NCBI RefSeq assembly: GCF_900129585.1
Contig: NZ_FQWF01000006.1
Span: 1 to 64,000, forward strand
DNA length: 64,000 nt
Reading direction: 5' to 3'
Source: Flavobacterium micromati
GTDB lineage: Bacteria; Bacteroidota; Bacteroidia; Flavobacteriales; Flavobacteriaceae
Below the pieces are notes generated by a model that did no database searches, was not told the DNA's origin, and saw nothing but the letters and a program-made list of their open reading frames with translations. This document shows positions 63,795-64,000 of this stretch, piece by piece. Position numbers and translations under genes: made by a program. How positions within the stretch are numbered: position 1 is the first letter of the stretch; every line of letters begins with the position of its first letter.

Positions 63795-64000
63795 TTAGTG
63801 TAATGCGTTTAAAAATTCATTAGGTGTAAATATCTTTATTTCAGCATTTTTATAATCTTTTAAATCTCTAGTCACAATACAATCCATATCGCTGATAGAT
63901 TGAGCGGAAATTATTTGAATAGCATCTTCAAAATCTTTATGATTGGATTTAAGACTTTTCCTCAGGATCTCCTCAGTCACAGGAATTATTAAAATTGTAT
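63795..64000 (-). CDS. PIN-domain protein, partial
   Basis: C-terminal part of a PIN/VapC-like endoribonuclease. The frame is open to the window edge, so the start lies outside. Visible are DFEDAIQI (conserved Asp) and the late CIVTRDLKDYKN, where the Asp is a typical PIN metal ligand. A VapB-type antitoxin may lie outside the window. Confidence 0.75.
   Translation of the reverse strand, partial: TILIIPVTEEILRKSLKSNHKDFEDAIQIISAQSISDMDCIVTRDLKDYKNAEIKIFTPNEFLNALH

Overview
The window is a stretch of a low-GC Bacteroidota chromosome, almost certainly Flavobacterium or a close relative. The basis is the type IX secretion/gliding cluster (porV-porU divergent from gldJ), TAnnTTTG-type -7 promoter elements, weak Shine-Dalgarno sequences, and several intergenic repeat families of the kind seen in flavobacteria. 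It starts inside a 5S rRNA gene and ends inside a PIN-domain gene.

Layout. 1-7.1 kb: 5S rRNA end, pyruvate phosphate dikinase, a 1.1 kb decayed stretch, miaE, a glycosyltransferase and two copies of an intergenic repeat. 7.1-18.8 kb: pyruvate dehydrogenase E2 and E1-alpha, cytidine deaminase, porV, porU, gldJ, murF. 18.8-19.3 kb: three tandem tRNA-terminator units; only one (tRNA-Val) is intact and the other two look like decayed tRNAs with a palindrome in the T-loop. 19.3-24.7 kb: folC, a TonB-ExbD-ExbB-like set, a Glu/Leu/Phe/Val dehydrogenase and a chalcone-isomerase-like protein. 25-32.6 kb: acyl-CoA dehydrogenase; a tight run of DinB-like, NRDE, ATP-grasp, LysE-like and M28 peptidase genes; a GNAT enzyme, an SDR and a SprT-like protein.

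32.6-41.9 kb is the accessory region and the best candidate for an undescribed system. A WYL regulator with an operator-like inverted repeat in front of it is followed by a five-gene same-strand run. The run holds a small HNH-like protein, a dynamin-like GTPase, a predicted tail-anchored membrane protein, a 1006-residue HerA/VirB4-type ATPase with a Ser/Thr-rich insert, and an acidic helical protein. Intergenic repeats bracket it. The layout (regulator, nuclease-like protein, membrane-remodelling GTPase, DNA-pumping-type ATPase) suggests anti-phage or anti-plasmid defence, but that is inference.

41.9-64 kb: MlaF/MlaE lipid-transport genes, a GT2 glycosyltransferase and a methyltransferase whose termini are encoded by a repeat, a FabH-like ketosynthase, gcvP, a UbiA-like membrane protein, an AAA_14/DUF4143 ATPase preceded by 33-bp palindromic iterons, DUF2071 and SRPBCC proteins, a SWIM-SNF2 helicase, an M3 peptidase, then purE and purK separated by a MazF-like toxin-antitoxin pair.

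Most genes are core metabolism or envelope biology. The noteworthy non-core items are the dynamin/HerA island, the REPIN-like repeats captured inside coding sequence, the decayed tRNA triplet and the iterons.
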